Assembly (NCBI GenBank): GCA_907165275.2
Contig: OU015654.1
Coordinates: 9,317,501-9,381,500 of the forward strand
Length of the DNA stretch: 64,000 nucleotides
Source: Zygaena filipendulae
Lineage: Eukaryota; Arthropoda; Insecta; Lepidoptera; Zygaenidae
Reading direction: 5' to 3'
In this document: in pieces, positions 11,801 through 26,000 of the stretch
Layout: every line of letters begins with the position of its first letter
Numbering within the stretch: the stretch's first letter is position 1
The notes under the pieces: model-generated
The model's input: the letters and a program-made list of their open reading frames with translations, nothing else
Told to the model about the DNA's origin: nothing
Database searches by the model: none
Made by a program: the position numbers and the translations under genes

Positions 11801-14800
11801 CATTTTCGATTAAAGTTATTTATGTTATTCAATACTGCCTAGTTTTTTGTACATAAGATTATGTTTTATTTATAGATAAATGTCAGTTGAATTTTAATAG
11901 ACTAAATATTTTTAGTCCGTCTTGTAGATTAGGGTAATTCCGGGGTAGTTGGCCATAGTTTTTTCTAAATGTTGTTAAAAAAAAACCTTACATATTATTT
12001 TGGAAATTTTTATTTGTAATTAAACTTTAAACAATTAACTTTGGAATTATAGAAACAAAAATAACAAATTCTAATGAGAACACGAAAAAAAATATTTTTT
12101 TTTTAAATTCACGATTGGCCATCTCTCCCGAGGTGTCCGGGTGTGATGACCATGGCAAACGAGGTAAGATGGCCATATCCTTAATTCTAATTGTAAAATA
12201 GTTTTTAGTCTTGTTTCCTATTTTTTGACAGCCTTTTTTTCTCTGCATCTCATTTAGAGCACTTGTCTTCAAATTAAATACAATTTTCGTGTACCCAAAA
12301 CTGGTACATCGTGCATTGAAGCCAGTCCTCGAAAAGAAGAGTTTCATAATAATTTTCTCCACACCCGCGACAATTATCTCTTTCATTTAACTTCTTTTTC
12401 TTATTCTTCACTCGAATTGCATCTTACAGCTACTGCTTTCCGCTTGTATTTATTAGGCATCTCAAAAAATAGGAAAATGATGATGTTTTTTTAATAAGAT
12501 ATAATTTCTGTACCCAGTATAATATGGCCATCATATACCGACTGACACTGGCCATCTCTCCTTCTCTTCCGGGAGAGATGACCACACTTAAAAAAAATAA
12601 AGTCATAACACGATGCGAGTAATTTTGAGGTTAGGACAAACTGTACCTCGTACACTTTGCAACCAAATCAAAAATTATCATTATTTTACGAAACTAATAT
12701 CATGTCAACCTAAAACAAGAACCCTCTGAAAAATATTTCCACTACACGAAACAAATAACAAGGATTTTACATACTTTTTGATTTTTTTTCGCCAAAAAGT
12801 GGCACATACGCTTGCTCCCACGCACTTCGCGAAGCGAACTAGACTATTTATTACTAGCACTATCTACCTAACCGTTCACGAATTATTTCGACGGGCCATC
12901 TCTCCCTTATGGCCATCTACCCCGGAATTACCCTAATAAAAAATATTGGACACGTATTTTTTTTCTTTTTTTTCGTACTTAATAACGGAGCTACATTGAG
13001 TTGAAATTTCGTGTGACATCACTAACCGGACAGTTTGTATGGCGGCTTATAGCGGTTAGTTACGTCAGCAGCCCCCACCTAAACTTTAATGCACTTTATC
13101 TCTGTACATAGTATTTTCTTTTGTTTGAAAAAGCAAAAAATACGTGTCTATTGTTTTTTTTTTTATTTTCTAACTGACGGACTAATTATAATTTTGATTT
13201 TCAATTCAACATCCCTATTCTCAAGGATATTGTTTCTTGTGTAGGTTGCTGTGGCCGATATTGTGTATGCAGTAAGATTGCACTTATGATGAACTAATTA
13301 ACTGTTCCCCGCGTTAGCACCCGCGTGTATTTCTAGACTTCCACCGGTATTTTAAAAAGTTCGAACTTACGAACATACAAACTTACATTGTAATACATAC
13401 ATGTATTGGTTTACACTTGTCAAAATTGATACTCGTGCGTATATATTTATAATTTGTCATAAATATAGTAAATACTCACTTTCAACGAAGCATATGGCCG
13501 CTAGTATGCACGCAGAGAACAATATTGTCATAGAGATAACTAAGACTGTGATCTGATGCGAGTGGTCGCAGCACCATGACTTTTGATCTTTGCCGGGGCG
13601 ATGTTTGGTGAATCCATTTACAACGGTGAAATGAGTCGAACTAGCAACAGACGCGTTATCCTGCTCTGTAGCCGAACCTCTTTTCACACCGCTCCAGAAG
13701 GGGTCTGCGTGCTCGCGAGACTCTTCCGGGATTGTGACCACTTCAACATCCGAAAGCCCGGACTTGCGTCCGCAATTGCTTCCTAAGTTTGTCCTGTATG
13801 TTGGTTCTACATCTTGACCAGGGCTTCTGCCGTGCATGCGTGCCAGATGCGCCGCGCTCAGCAGCAACGACCCCGAAGATACGCTCTGCGGAAATTTGCA
13901 AATAGTATATTATTCATCTTTAGTTTCATTTCGCAAGTCTAGATATTGCATTTTACTCGCGTGATGTTAATATATTTAATTTGTATTTGCACTAGATTAC
14001 ATCATAACATGGTAATTTACAAACATGGATGTTATGTAAAAATGTTTCAAATGCGACAATTTTATAAGTGGAGCTCTTTGAACTTCTCGATAACTTTGAA
14101 AATCACAATAGCAATCGATGTTTTACTTCATATTATGGACTTTGAGTCAGCACTTTTACTCGAAAAGGCCAAGAAGCCGTACATGATACGTAAAAAAATT
14201 AATTGCTCTTGCGTGATATACTTCTATTTTTGTTTCTCGGGATATTACGTGAGTCTCTCTTTCAAAACTTTAAATCTTAATGACTTAAGTCGTTATGTGT
14301 TCATCAATCTTCGGGTCCTAAGTTATTTCTCAGTTTGCAGCGAATTTCTTACCATGTTAAAAGTTCCGTACCTCGAAAGGAAAAAAACAGAACCCTTATA
14401 GAATTACTTTGTCGTCCGTCCGTCCGTCTGTCTGTCAGCCAAGACCCTTCCGGGAACGCGTGGAGTTTGGAGTTGAAATTAAAATCATATAGGTACTCAT
14501 GTCTACGGCCTTGAGGCTGTGAAAAAAATCAAACATCTAAATGTAAAAACAATACAGCCGTTTATGCCGCAAAAAACATTCCGTTGACCTAGAACTTTGG
14601 CGAGTAAAATCATTAAAAGTACAGGGGAAAATCTGAAAATTGTACTGTAGTTAAATTATAAAAAATATAGTCATTATGGCTATACCTCTACGCCGCAAGT
14701 CACGAACTACAACGAAGCGACGAATACTAACTAAATGGAAATCCTGAATCGCGCTAACGCAGTTTACACGTCTGCGCTGCATATAATATGCGACCTCCGA

Positions 14801-17800
14801 CGATCTACCACCTCGCCTGGCGGGAAGTTTCCCTTTTGGTGGCGGTCGAGCCATATCATCCATCCCGCTCCCGCTACAGTCATCATTTAAATTACGTAAT
14901 CAATCATGGAGGTTAAGCAACGATACGCGCGGTCATAGTTGTATATGATGGGTGATCAAATCATTATAAAGATTTTAATAATAATGTGCCTACAAATTTG
15001 TACGGAGCCCTCGGTGGGCGAGTCCGACTCGCACTTGTCCGGTTTTGTTTTGTATTAGGACGTTAGTGAAGTTAATGTCTTATGTCACAAGCTTTATTTG
15101 AATTTTGCATTAGGTAGAGGCCGTTTTTTTTTCTTTAGAACAATATTTTATTGCATATTCAGATGTTTTTTTACTGTTAATTACCATTTTTTAAAATTAT
15201 TTCTAGTAATTTAGTGGATGTTCAGTGAACAGACAGACGGTTTAAATAATCCCACATGAATATACCATAGCAAAAACTATTCAGCGTGACCGAACTTACT
15301 CGAGTACAAATTAACAACAAAGAATGTTTTTGTGCAATTAATTCGACTCAAATTGTTTATTTTTTATGTTATTTGTGACGTCATTGTAAATTGATGGAGC
15401 GTAAAAACTTAGGGCACGTCTCGCTTTTTTCCCTCGCATAGAATGCGGATATAGTCGGTCATGATTCGATGTCCGGTTTTCTTACGTGAGTGCTGTGGTT
15501 GCTTGAGGAGCCCTGGCTTGAGGCGGAGCCGCCTCGGGAGCGGGCGTCGATGACGCTGCCGGCGACGCTGCCGCCGGTCAGCGACGGCCGAGGGATGTGC
15601 CAGTCGTGAGATGAGATCTGGAACACGCATATTGTCTTTTTATATGAAGTTGATGAGAATACCATAATGAGCTTGAAAAAATGAATGAGTCGTAAAGAGA
15701 AAACTGTAGCATGTTTCCGTCGCGCTTACGTCATCCACGGCATTTTGCTAACTCAGCCGAAGAAGATTTACTAGGTAATCCTCCTCCTCGAGGAGGTGGG
15801 GGAGAGGCAGGGCTTCTTAGTGGGCATTAACATCTTGCGTCGGGAACAGAAATTACTGTTTTTTTATATTTCATGGTGCATCGGTAGCTTCGGCTGGGCG
15901 TGGCCAGGTTGATGCGTCGCGCGTCAGTCAAGAAGCTTCTCTAAATACGACGAGTATAGGTATAGAATATATGTAGATAAAAGAAAACATATAAGCAAAA
16001 TCAGTGTTCCACTATACTAACTATTAATTTCGGAGTGAAATACTGCTGAAATGCCGGGAATAGTAGGTACCCTATGTCCATTTTATTTACTGACTATTCT
16101 TATCTCTGTGCCAAATTCCATCCAATTTCGTTCAGCCGTTCTGGCGTGATTGATTAACACATCCGTCTATCCATCCATCCAAACTTTTACTTATAATCTT
16201 TACTATTACAATTAATGCGAAAATGAGTTTGTTTATTTGTTTATTATGCTTTCACGCTTAACCCTCAACCGATCACCATGTGAAATTTTGCATACACGTA
16301 GTCAGGGATACAGAAAAGGACCTAGGGTACCTACTTTTTAACCTAGAAGTCCCGCGAGAACTCCGAAATTGATTCGGGTGAAACCGAAGGGAACAGCTAG
16401 TATTAGTATAAATTATTCTGCTAAACATATTTAAATTTGATGAGGACCAAATAAACACATTTTTTTCTTTTTTTTTTCATGTTTAAAAAAATGGGGCAAT
16501 TATCGCAGCCGGCACGATGGGGTTTTATGTGCGTGCTCAGTCGTTTCAAAGATTAGCCCAAGATGGCACATAAAAGAAAATTTTAGGAATGCTTATTTAA
16601 GTTTTAATAGCATGCATATAACTTTGTGCTCAGTAGAAGGCAATTAGCTGTATATAACAAACATACACTCAGATTCTATTGATATTTAAGTATAGAGTAG
16701 ATAACCGGATTTGTAGAGTATATCAGAACATCTCATGCATAAACTGTACGTACCTACTGCTGACGTATTTTCCAGCGCTTTGCTTTTAAATCCTTGATTA
16801 GTTATTCAGTTATGTATCATAAAAACGACAACTTGTATATATTATATATACTATATTATACCAAAATATCCACTTCCTCTCGGAAATATGTGATAGAGGT
16901 AAAGTACTGTTAACTTTATCAATATAAAATCGTTTATTCAAATTATACTTTACTAGGTCAAGTTGAAATCCTATGACCGACTAGACGACGCTTATTACTT
17001 TTTTGCTATCGTATGTAAATGAATATCATGTAAGTTATGTTTACTTAACGTCATTGAATGAACTGTATTATTCGGTCGATAGAGAAGGATAATTAAAAAA
17101 AATAATGTCATTTATGCAAAAAAATAAACGCCGCTTGTGGTCATAAGTACATAATACTAATTATTACAAACATACATAGTACAGCTGTAGTGTACTTTTC
17201 ACATTTGTTTTTATTTAATCCTATTATAAACGCGGAAGTTAGTATGTATAGATGGGTGTTTGTTACTCTTTCACGCGAAAACTACTGAATGGATTTTAAT
17301 GAAACTTTACAGTAATATAGCTTATACATCAGAATAACACATAAGCTACTTTTTATCCTGGCATTCCCGCGAAATCTTCGAAATTAATGCGGGTGACACC
17401 ACGAGGAACGCTGGTTGCCTTATATAGTATTTTACCGTAATGCACGCACGTTAGAAATTCTCTAGTTGCTCTGCCAAACAAAAGCTACAACTAACAATAC
17501 AATGTATAGGAGTTAGTTATGTGTGTTATTGTGTAACTTAACCCACTGCCTGACCGAATGTTACCTAGCTATTTCAAACGGAAGTCATTGTTCCTAAAGC
17601 TCATGTTCACTCCGTAGATTCGACTTCAACGCGTTCCTGCAAAATGTACATAAGTGTTTACTTCCTTGTTACCTAATACCTAATGTACGTATACATAGAT
17701 GTTTATCCAGTGACCTGCCATCCAGCCATTAAGTTAAATGTGACTTTTAATAAACACAATTGCTTGTAAGGTTTCATCAATTACATTTTTGGGTCAAGTT

Positions 17801-19970
17801 TTGCTCGTGGAGTCCGATTGATTTTGTCAGATACGGTATTCAAGGTTCGCGTTCTCTTTATTTGCGGTCTCGTTTCGTCGGCCTCTGACGCAATTAATCT
17901 TTGCTTTGCTTTCATGGTCCTCTTTGTTACTTTGATAACATGATGGATAAGCATTTTTGGTTGTATCATATTATAATGCATTTCTTTTATAGCACGACAA
18001 GGTTGCATACATTTTTATAGTCAAGTTTTATTGAACCGGCTTTTGTCCTAAAGTTCAAGTTTGCACTTATTGTTAGTATTCGTAAAAAAAAACTAAATTA
18101 TATACATAAACTAGCTGTCCCCCGCGATTTCATCTGCGGTAATTTCGGAGTTCCCGCGGAGGTTGCGGGAAAAAAGTACTCTATGTCCTTCTTTGTGCCC
18201 CGACAGTAGTTTACGGTGATTAGCTGTTCCCCGCATTAGTGCCGGAGTTCCCGCGGGAATTCCGGGATAAGAACCATCCTATCTTTTAAGTTGGACCATA
18301 TTATAAATGGTTACAAAATTTTATCAAAATCCGTTCAGTAGTTTCGGAGTCCATCGCGGACAAACAACGTGACACGTGATTTATATATATTAAGATTGTG
18401 AAGTGTCTTGAAAATATTAACTAAGACTTCAGTATTGGAACGTTGCTATGGACATGGTATTAACGAGTTGCAAATAGCAGTAAGGTGGGCGCATGTTGCA
18501 AAATATTTCGCCAAACGCGAAACCCGTTTTGTGGTCGATGTCGTTATGACAACGGCAAAGAACGGATTCGTAGGCGCCATTCGCAAAGCGCTACGTTAGA
18601 TCGAGGCGTCGCGTTGCTGAGCGTTGAAAGAATTTCCAACTTTTTTTTTTCGTTGTTCATAATATGATCCTTAAAATATTACTTTTGAGTGAAACGTCTA
18701 TTTCATCAACGAATATCTCGCACTTGCTATTTGTGTTGTAATGAGGCGGAAGCAGGACAAAAAAAACAAAACTACATACCTATATCTGGGGGCACGGTAG
18801 TGCCCCCGCCAAGACGAGCCAGCAAAGCGCAAGGGCACTACCTATTGGCAACATTTTACATGAAAATGTTTTTGTTGGGATCATAGTATACTCGTACATA
18901 CTATACTTGTATAGTTATTATCTGTGTCATAGACTCATGTAATTGTTGATCAACCAACATCTTTGTTAAATTCAATAGGATTTGAAAGTTTCCTGATAAA
19001 TTATATTTAACCTTTTAACGATAAAATAGTACATTATGCACCAAGGGAGTAGGTAAGGTGTAAAAGAGTAAAAAACACAAAACTAAAAAACTAAAAATAA
19101 AAAGCTAAAAATAACAAAATACCGATTTAATCCAAAAGACAAAAACACACGTAATATTATTATTGGTTTGTGCTACCACTGATCGGTTTGAATTCGGTGA
19201 CAAGCCCGCTGGTGTCTGCCCACTAGGGTTGTTCTGCTCACGAAGAGCTGGTGGCGGGAGTCGACTTAGCCCATCTTCCCCCTCCATATTTGGCTTGTCA
19301 CCGACTTCATACCGATCAGTGGTAGCACAAACCAATAATAATATTACGTGTGTTTTTGTCTTTTGGATTAAATCGGTATTTTGTTATTTTTAGCTTTTTA
19401 TTTTTAGTTTTTTAGTTTTGTGTTTTTGGAAGTCGGTTTTAATTTTTTTGTTAAAATTTTGTTTATTTTTCGCTTTTAAGTGACTTAGGTCGTAATTTCT
19501 CTAAGTTACAATAGCCTTATATCAACTGCTCATCACTTTTTACAAAATATTGCTTTTTCCGACGCAGAGACGTTAATTGTTGAGGAGTTCTCCTAGTACA
19601 TCACCATCAGTTCCATTTCACCATATAAATTGTGACGGGCATAAATTGTTTAGAAACCATATTAAAGTTAACGATTCGGAACCCGTGAAATACCCATTAT
19701 TGAGTAGTTCCGATGACCATCTGTGGTCTTCATCATCAGTTCCTCTTCTTCAAATTTTGCTTTCCGAAAGCAAATGAACGATTTACTATCAAAAAGACCC
19801 AAATCGCTATAGGTGTTCTCATAATTTTTGAAGAGTTTCCTCGATTTCTCCAAGATTCCATCATCAGATCCCGACTTGGTGGCAATGGGACCTAATTGGA
19901 AGTATACCCTTTCAAACAAAAAAAGAATTTTTCAAATCGGTCCAACCGTCTTCGAGTAATCGGTGAACAT

Positions 19971-20007
<37 letters not shown>

Positions 20008-23000
20008 ATACATACAATCGAACATAGAACCTCCTCCTTTTTGGAAGTCGGTTAAAAAACAAACATACTCGCATTATACGTATAGAATTTATAAATGTTG
20101 ATAGATAGTCGGGATTGTTTTCCTTAAAATGAACTTTTAAGAATCTAATAGACGTGATCTTTATGTTTCAAATGCATCTACAATAAATGTGTTTGCTTAG
20201 TGCCTATTTATTTATAAACGGATGTAGTACACACATGAATCACAGTTTAATTACATTAAGCACGTGTAATGGACACTTAGACATGCACCCCGTGAGGATT
20301 GTAGCTAAATATATCCCTTATATAATCCTAATTCATTTATATATTCAATATGCATATCTGCGGTGTAATCTACATGGCAATCAGCACGTTTTCAGATACA
20401 TAAGGGTATCAACTGCAACTCTACAAGGTTGATTTAATATTAACTATATGGAAACGGAACTTATGTTTTTAAATTGTTTACTTAATCCATCTATACTTCC
20501 ATACAAATACTATAAATGCGAATGTAACTCTGTCGTCACTACTCACTGATCAACATGAAATAATTTTGTAAGGCGATAGAATTGCACCCTGAGGAAGGAC
20601 AGGCTACTTGTTTTAACGGGACTAAAATTACCCGAGATCGTCCGAAAATGTATGCGGGCTCATCCGTGTAGTAAATATATAGTAGTGTAATAAATATGTA
20701 CTGTAAAAATATTACTAAAAATTTTTGTGTCCAGAAAAACTATTGCCATTTGACTCTTGTGTTGCCATACTTCGCATTACCAGTTGCCATTCACTAACGG
20801 TATTCAAGTAGATCTGTCATAAAACCCCAAATAAAGTTTAATTAGAACTTGTGCACCTCGTTAGAAATGAGTTGAGAAATTATGGGATATAATGAACGAG
20901 TTAGCGGCTTTAATAATAACAGGTGAACCGGGTTGTGAAACGCGTTGTGTTCAGCGAGACGGTCTAGTTATGCAATAGCGAGTTTAATCTACGAATCAAC
21001 AGTCAATGCGTACGCGCGTGCATATAACGGTTTATTGTGATCACGGAACTCATTACATTTACGTTTGTGATGACTGGTTACCTCATAATCAATAGGTTGC
21101 TTATGACATGTTAAACGCAGTGCCGCTGTCATCTCAGCAGCTAAAGCCAGTTGTTTGGCAATACCTTAAAGTTGCATATTGTATATTTCGTTATATACAT
21201 AGTATCCCAGTTAGTTGTTCTGATTCTCACGTTTTTTTTTTATTTTTTTTTTATTTTCCTTTAGAGTGCCGTTTGTCTTTTTGTGGTCTTATATTTCGTC
21301 AGTTGGATCTGTTGTTTTCGTCAAAACTCATTTGAAATACTATTGTTGTTTGGCTGAATCAGGGTTAGTGTCTCACCAGATATCTTCTTTTGAACCGCCT
21401 CCGTCCACAGCGATACAACTTTCATAATTTTAAACAATCGCTGCTACACTTACTATGGTAATCAGTTAACGCCTAACTAGACTGTTCTCTTCAACAAGAG
21501 AAAGCTTACGTCTATTTTTTCTGCATAGCTCTTCTCGGAATGTTTTCGATGCTAAATTAATGTCACAATGAACTATAGACGACTGCTTTGAGATTAGTAA
21601 CCTCAATATCAACCTCGATTCTTTTTCTTGTTTTAATCTTATTGAATGCCGTTTGAAATTTGAACGCAATTGATACTAAACGTAAAAAAAAGTAGCTTTA
21701 CGTAAAAGACATTTAAACTGAGTTCATGAGGTAAGGTCTACCCTCACCGGGAATCAAACCCGGCGGCATATTATCTTCCACATGATATACGACATACGTA
21801 TAACTTTAAAACTTTATGACGACACGTATTTGATTTATTTATAAGCCACATTTGAATACAATTTCAACAGCGCAACAGTGATAAGCTGCTCGTCCGAGGT
21901 AGTAGAAAAAATACTAAGTGCTGATAGTAAAACCGTTTGTTATATGTATACGAGAAGCGAATGAAGACGTGCCTCCGAGTGTCCAATTATCATATTTTAT
22001 GTGCGATTGCATGAGTACAAGGCGGCATAACTCATTGTTCACTCTGGTCACAAACATTAACATGATGCTTATTGTTGTCCTTGAACTGAATTGGTCGCAT
22101 TTATGAAGCTAACGGGAATCCGTGTCAATGCAAAAACTGTGGAAGCCGTTTGACTACCGACTGACAATGATACGCTCGACGGAGCACAACATATTTTATC
22201 ATTTTACAAGCATGTCTAACACATTTGAAGCTTTGTAGATAACATCTTGAGATAAAGAAATGCACACGGGTCACTGCGTTGATTTATAGCTGCATGTATT
22301 TTTTTTATTATAAACATCACAGACGATAACAACGGTTCCGGAACCTATTTATGGAAACAAATAATGACTATGTAGTCTTCTTGGCCGTTATAAATAATAC
22401 CTTTTATATAGCAGAGCAACTGGTGCATGTTTAACGCATTTACGCCCATGCTTCATGTATGTATCTGTGTTCCGGAAAAAAATATGACCATGGAACAGGT
22501 ACCTAGGTATAGCCGGATTCACGATGTGACATCATTATACTAACGTGACGTCCTGAACTGCTGTTATTACGTTGATAAACGATCGTCGATAATAATCGAT
22601 ATCAATCAAGTTCTAATTATAGCCACACCAGTTACATCCATAAATTGTTGTTAATATGTAAATTAATGTCAGATTTTACTGATATTTAAAACTTTTGCGA
22701 TTCCAACGAAAATCTCAATAAATCGTAGTCAGTTTTCGGCGATATAATAACGGAAAAAATATATTTAGTTAAATTTGCGTTAATTGGTTTAAGATGCCCT
22801 AGACATCTTGAATAAACATGTGAATATGTATAATTAGGTGACCCGACAGACACGTTGCCTATTTTCGGTACTCCCGCGGAAATTCAAAAAAATCTTTGAA
22901 TGATGGGAATTGAGAAGCTACAATGCCTTTGAGTGCTGTTGGAGAGACAGAGTTACTGCAGAAGTCCTAAAAACCGCGGGGGAACATCTAGTCACCAATA

Positions 23001-26000
23001 AATCTCTTCTAATGAAGATGGAAAAACCTGCTCGCCACCGTACAACGCAAGTGTATTTTAGGAGTTTGTTTTATTTGATGATATTATTGGGGGAAAAAAC
23101 TGCGACAAAGAGAGACAGCGCAAAGCTACTTGGTTGGCATTCGAAAATTCCATTTCAAATGGTAAAACCTAAACTTGGATGCACGAATTTCGTAAAAAGC
23201 CTTCAGGAGATCTTACTATAGTGAACTATTGTCAGAATTTTTAATTTATGTTTGCTTGTATAAAAACCTAGGCCTAGTTCTCCAGTAACCGGAAAAAACG
23301 TTTCCAAAATAAACTTTTATGCAACATATAGGGCGTTTGTATAAAAAATAATTATGAATAGATGTTAGTTTCATAATTGGACGCAGATAAGCAATAACAT
23401 GTTAACCCACAAAATTAAGTTATTGAAATAGAACGATTTATTGAGAGTTAGAGAACGTTTTTTAATTATGTTTACCTTATTACATTGTTTAAATATGTAA
23501 CAATATGTTGAACATAAAAAAATGTTGACACAAAATGACGCTACAATTTTAAAACACGATTTACTCAAAATTTCTCCAGTGTGGGTTAACACACTATTGC
23601 TTATCTATGTCCAATCTCTTGAAGGAAATCGCTCATCTGTTTTAGCTTACTTTGCATAATCCATTTCAGTCAGTACACTTCGTAAAATGAATGATAATTT
23701 ATTTAAGTATTATGCTCAAATATGATAAGATCGAGCTTGAATTGCGAAAACGATGCTGCGCTTGTATGCGCATTGACAGAGTAATTGATGCAGAACTCCT
23801 GCTTGGTCCTTGGTACAATTTGCGTTCGCTTTTAACTCTCGAATTGCGATAGCAATAAAATAAAGTTAAACAATTCTTTAAACCAAATAAAGTTCGTGTG
23901 TGCTGAGACTAGAGCTATTTGAACGACCTTTAACTGTCGCAGAAATATCGTCCACTGGCGCGAAAATATTTGTTTACCAATTACTACGTAATCGGAAACC
24001 AGTTCCAATTTGATGCCGTCACTGCATTTTTTTGTCTTGTTACAAAAATAAAACTTATACAAAGAGCACATATTTTAAGTTTTTTCTTTGTCTAATTTTA
24101 GCTTTAGTCATTAATTCAATCGTTAATAGAACTGCCTGTTATGTGCATTGAATTTGAATTCTGTAATTCAATATTTCTTTTGTCAATTAGTGTCCTAGAC
24201 AGTCACACAAGATCACGACCTTTATAAATTTCTCAATAATAATAAATATCATACTTATACATATTTTTAATGATCATATTATACAATTTACTGCGGTCAA
24301 TTGAACAGATTAAAGTAAAAATTCAGATGAGTCAAACAGTCGTGTTTCTTTGTGCACATTTTTTCTGTTTTACAGGTTTTTTTGACCCAACTCGGTTACT
24401 TTTTGCCCAGTGTAGGCACGTGGGATTTCCTTTCGTTGACACATTTTTTTTACTTTTTGTCATAAGTCCATTTGAAAATGACGTCATCTTTGGATTGCCG
24501 GATTTAAATGAAAAACCCAAGCTTGTCAGTTTGCTCTGTAAGCCGGACATAAAACTTTTCAATCGTATAATCTTGACACATTATGGTCTTGTATGCTGTT
24601 AGGAAATTTAATAAAGTACTGACGTAACACGTAGTACGTACACAGATATAAAGCTCGTAGATATAATTAATAATAATTAATCTTTATTCTCTGGTCGAAA
24701 AATAGGAAAATCAACAATATCTTTAATTACAAAGTATATTATTTGTATGACGGAAACTAGATCTAAATCTTATTAACTTTTGTACATAATATTAAGTATT
24801 TATTTACTTATTTGTACAGAGTCACATATTTTTCCTCTTCCGTGATCATTGCGTCATTACCCAAACGTATTGATATAAAGTTATGTAGACTTCAATGCGC
24901 ATGTGATAAGTAGTTTTCAATTTTAATGTATTTATTAACAGAATAGACCTTCGTTAAAAAAATATTATTAACGGTAGGTAAGTAGTTAGAATCTAATAAC
25001 AATGTCAATCTAACCAACATAATAATACTCATTCGTGCGCAGTTGTTACTATGAGTGAGGTTATGGGTTAAAGACAAATTAAAAATTATCCGCGTGAACG
25101 TGTCGTAGGTGTATTATGTAATACGTCCGTTTACGAAATGGCCGTCATTTCGTATAGTGCCCGGGACAGAAAATGCGTTGTAGTGGGTGCTTATGCTTCG
25201 GAAACTGGCACCATTTGATTCTGTTGTGGTCACTGCATTTCCAACCTAAGTAGACCTAACCTAGTCGAGGTGCCCACGAATACAAAATATTGGCATTTTC
25301 TGTCTTCGGCCAGATACCGGCCGTTTATAAACGGACGTATTATACAATTTACCAGCGACATACACTGTACCTTTGCCTGTAACAAGATATGTGGTTGCAA
25401 ATTGCAATGGATGTTAAGCAATGTTGGGCTTGTTTATAGTCGTGTGATGTAAGACTTGACTTTTTGCAAAGGGACGCGAGCGTCAATGATGTGAATATGC
25501 TATACACCGGGTTTGGTAATATTATCTACTCAAGGCGTTTGAGTATCTACCGGATTAACGTGAACAAGGCTTAATATAAAAAGAATAAATTTTTTTCCCA
25601 GATAAAGAAGTCCCGACAGTTACCTATCCGAAATACACGCGAATAGAACTGAAGATCAGCATTTAGCTAAAAACCGATTCATATAAATTTTTTATTGTTA
25701 CGAACCGCCCGCCTGAAAACAATTCGATTACAAATCGCTACGAAAAACTTATAGTATAAGTAGGTATGCATTTTACGAGTAACACAACTGTCCTTTTTAC
25801 ATTTTGGCCATGAACAAATTCTGTCACCATCTTTTATAATATGACAATGTCCTCAACATAGTCTGTGATAGCATGAACTGATCCCGGTGTCAAATGAAGT
25901 CGAAAATTTAAATTGTAAAAACTTTTTTTTCACTACACACAATCTCCTGTCGTAGTATAAAGATTAAAGTGTGTAAAGCATTGCTATCGCACCCAAAGAA

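Noticed and set aside
13946..14401. 151-codon open stretch on the + strand
   Set aside because: AT-rich composition, runs into a known repeat end, no splice or family support, and overlaps nothing conserved.
19105..19393. Two almost identical proteins read on opposite strands
   Set aside because: They arise because the palindrome reads the same on both strands. No gene evidence.
21736..21770. A tRNA gene
   Set aside because: Only a T-arm-like segment is present. No acceptor stem pairing or D arm was found at the required distance.
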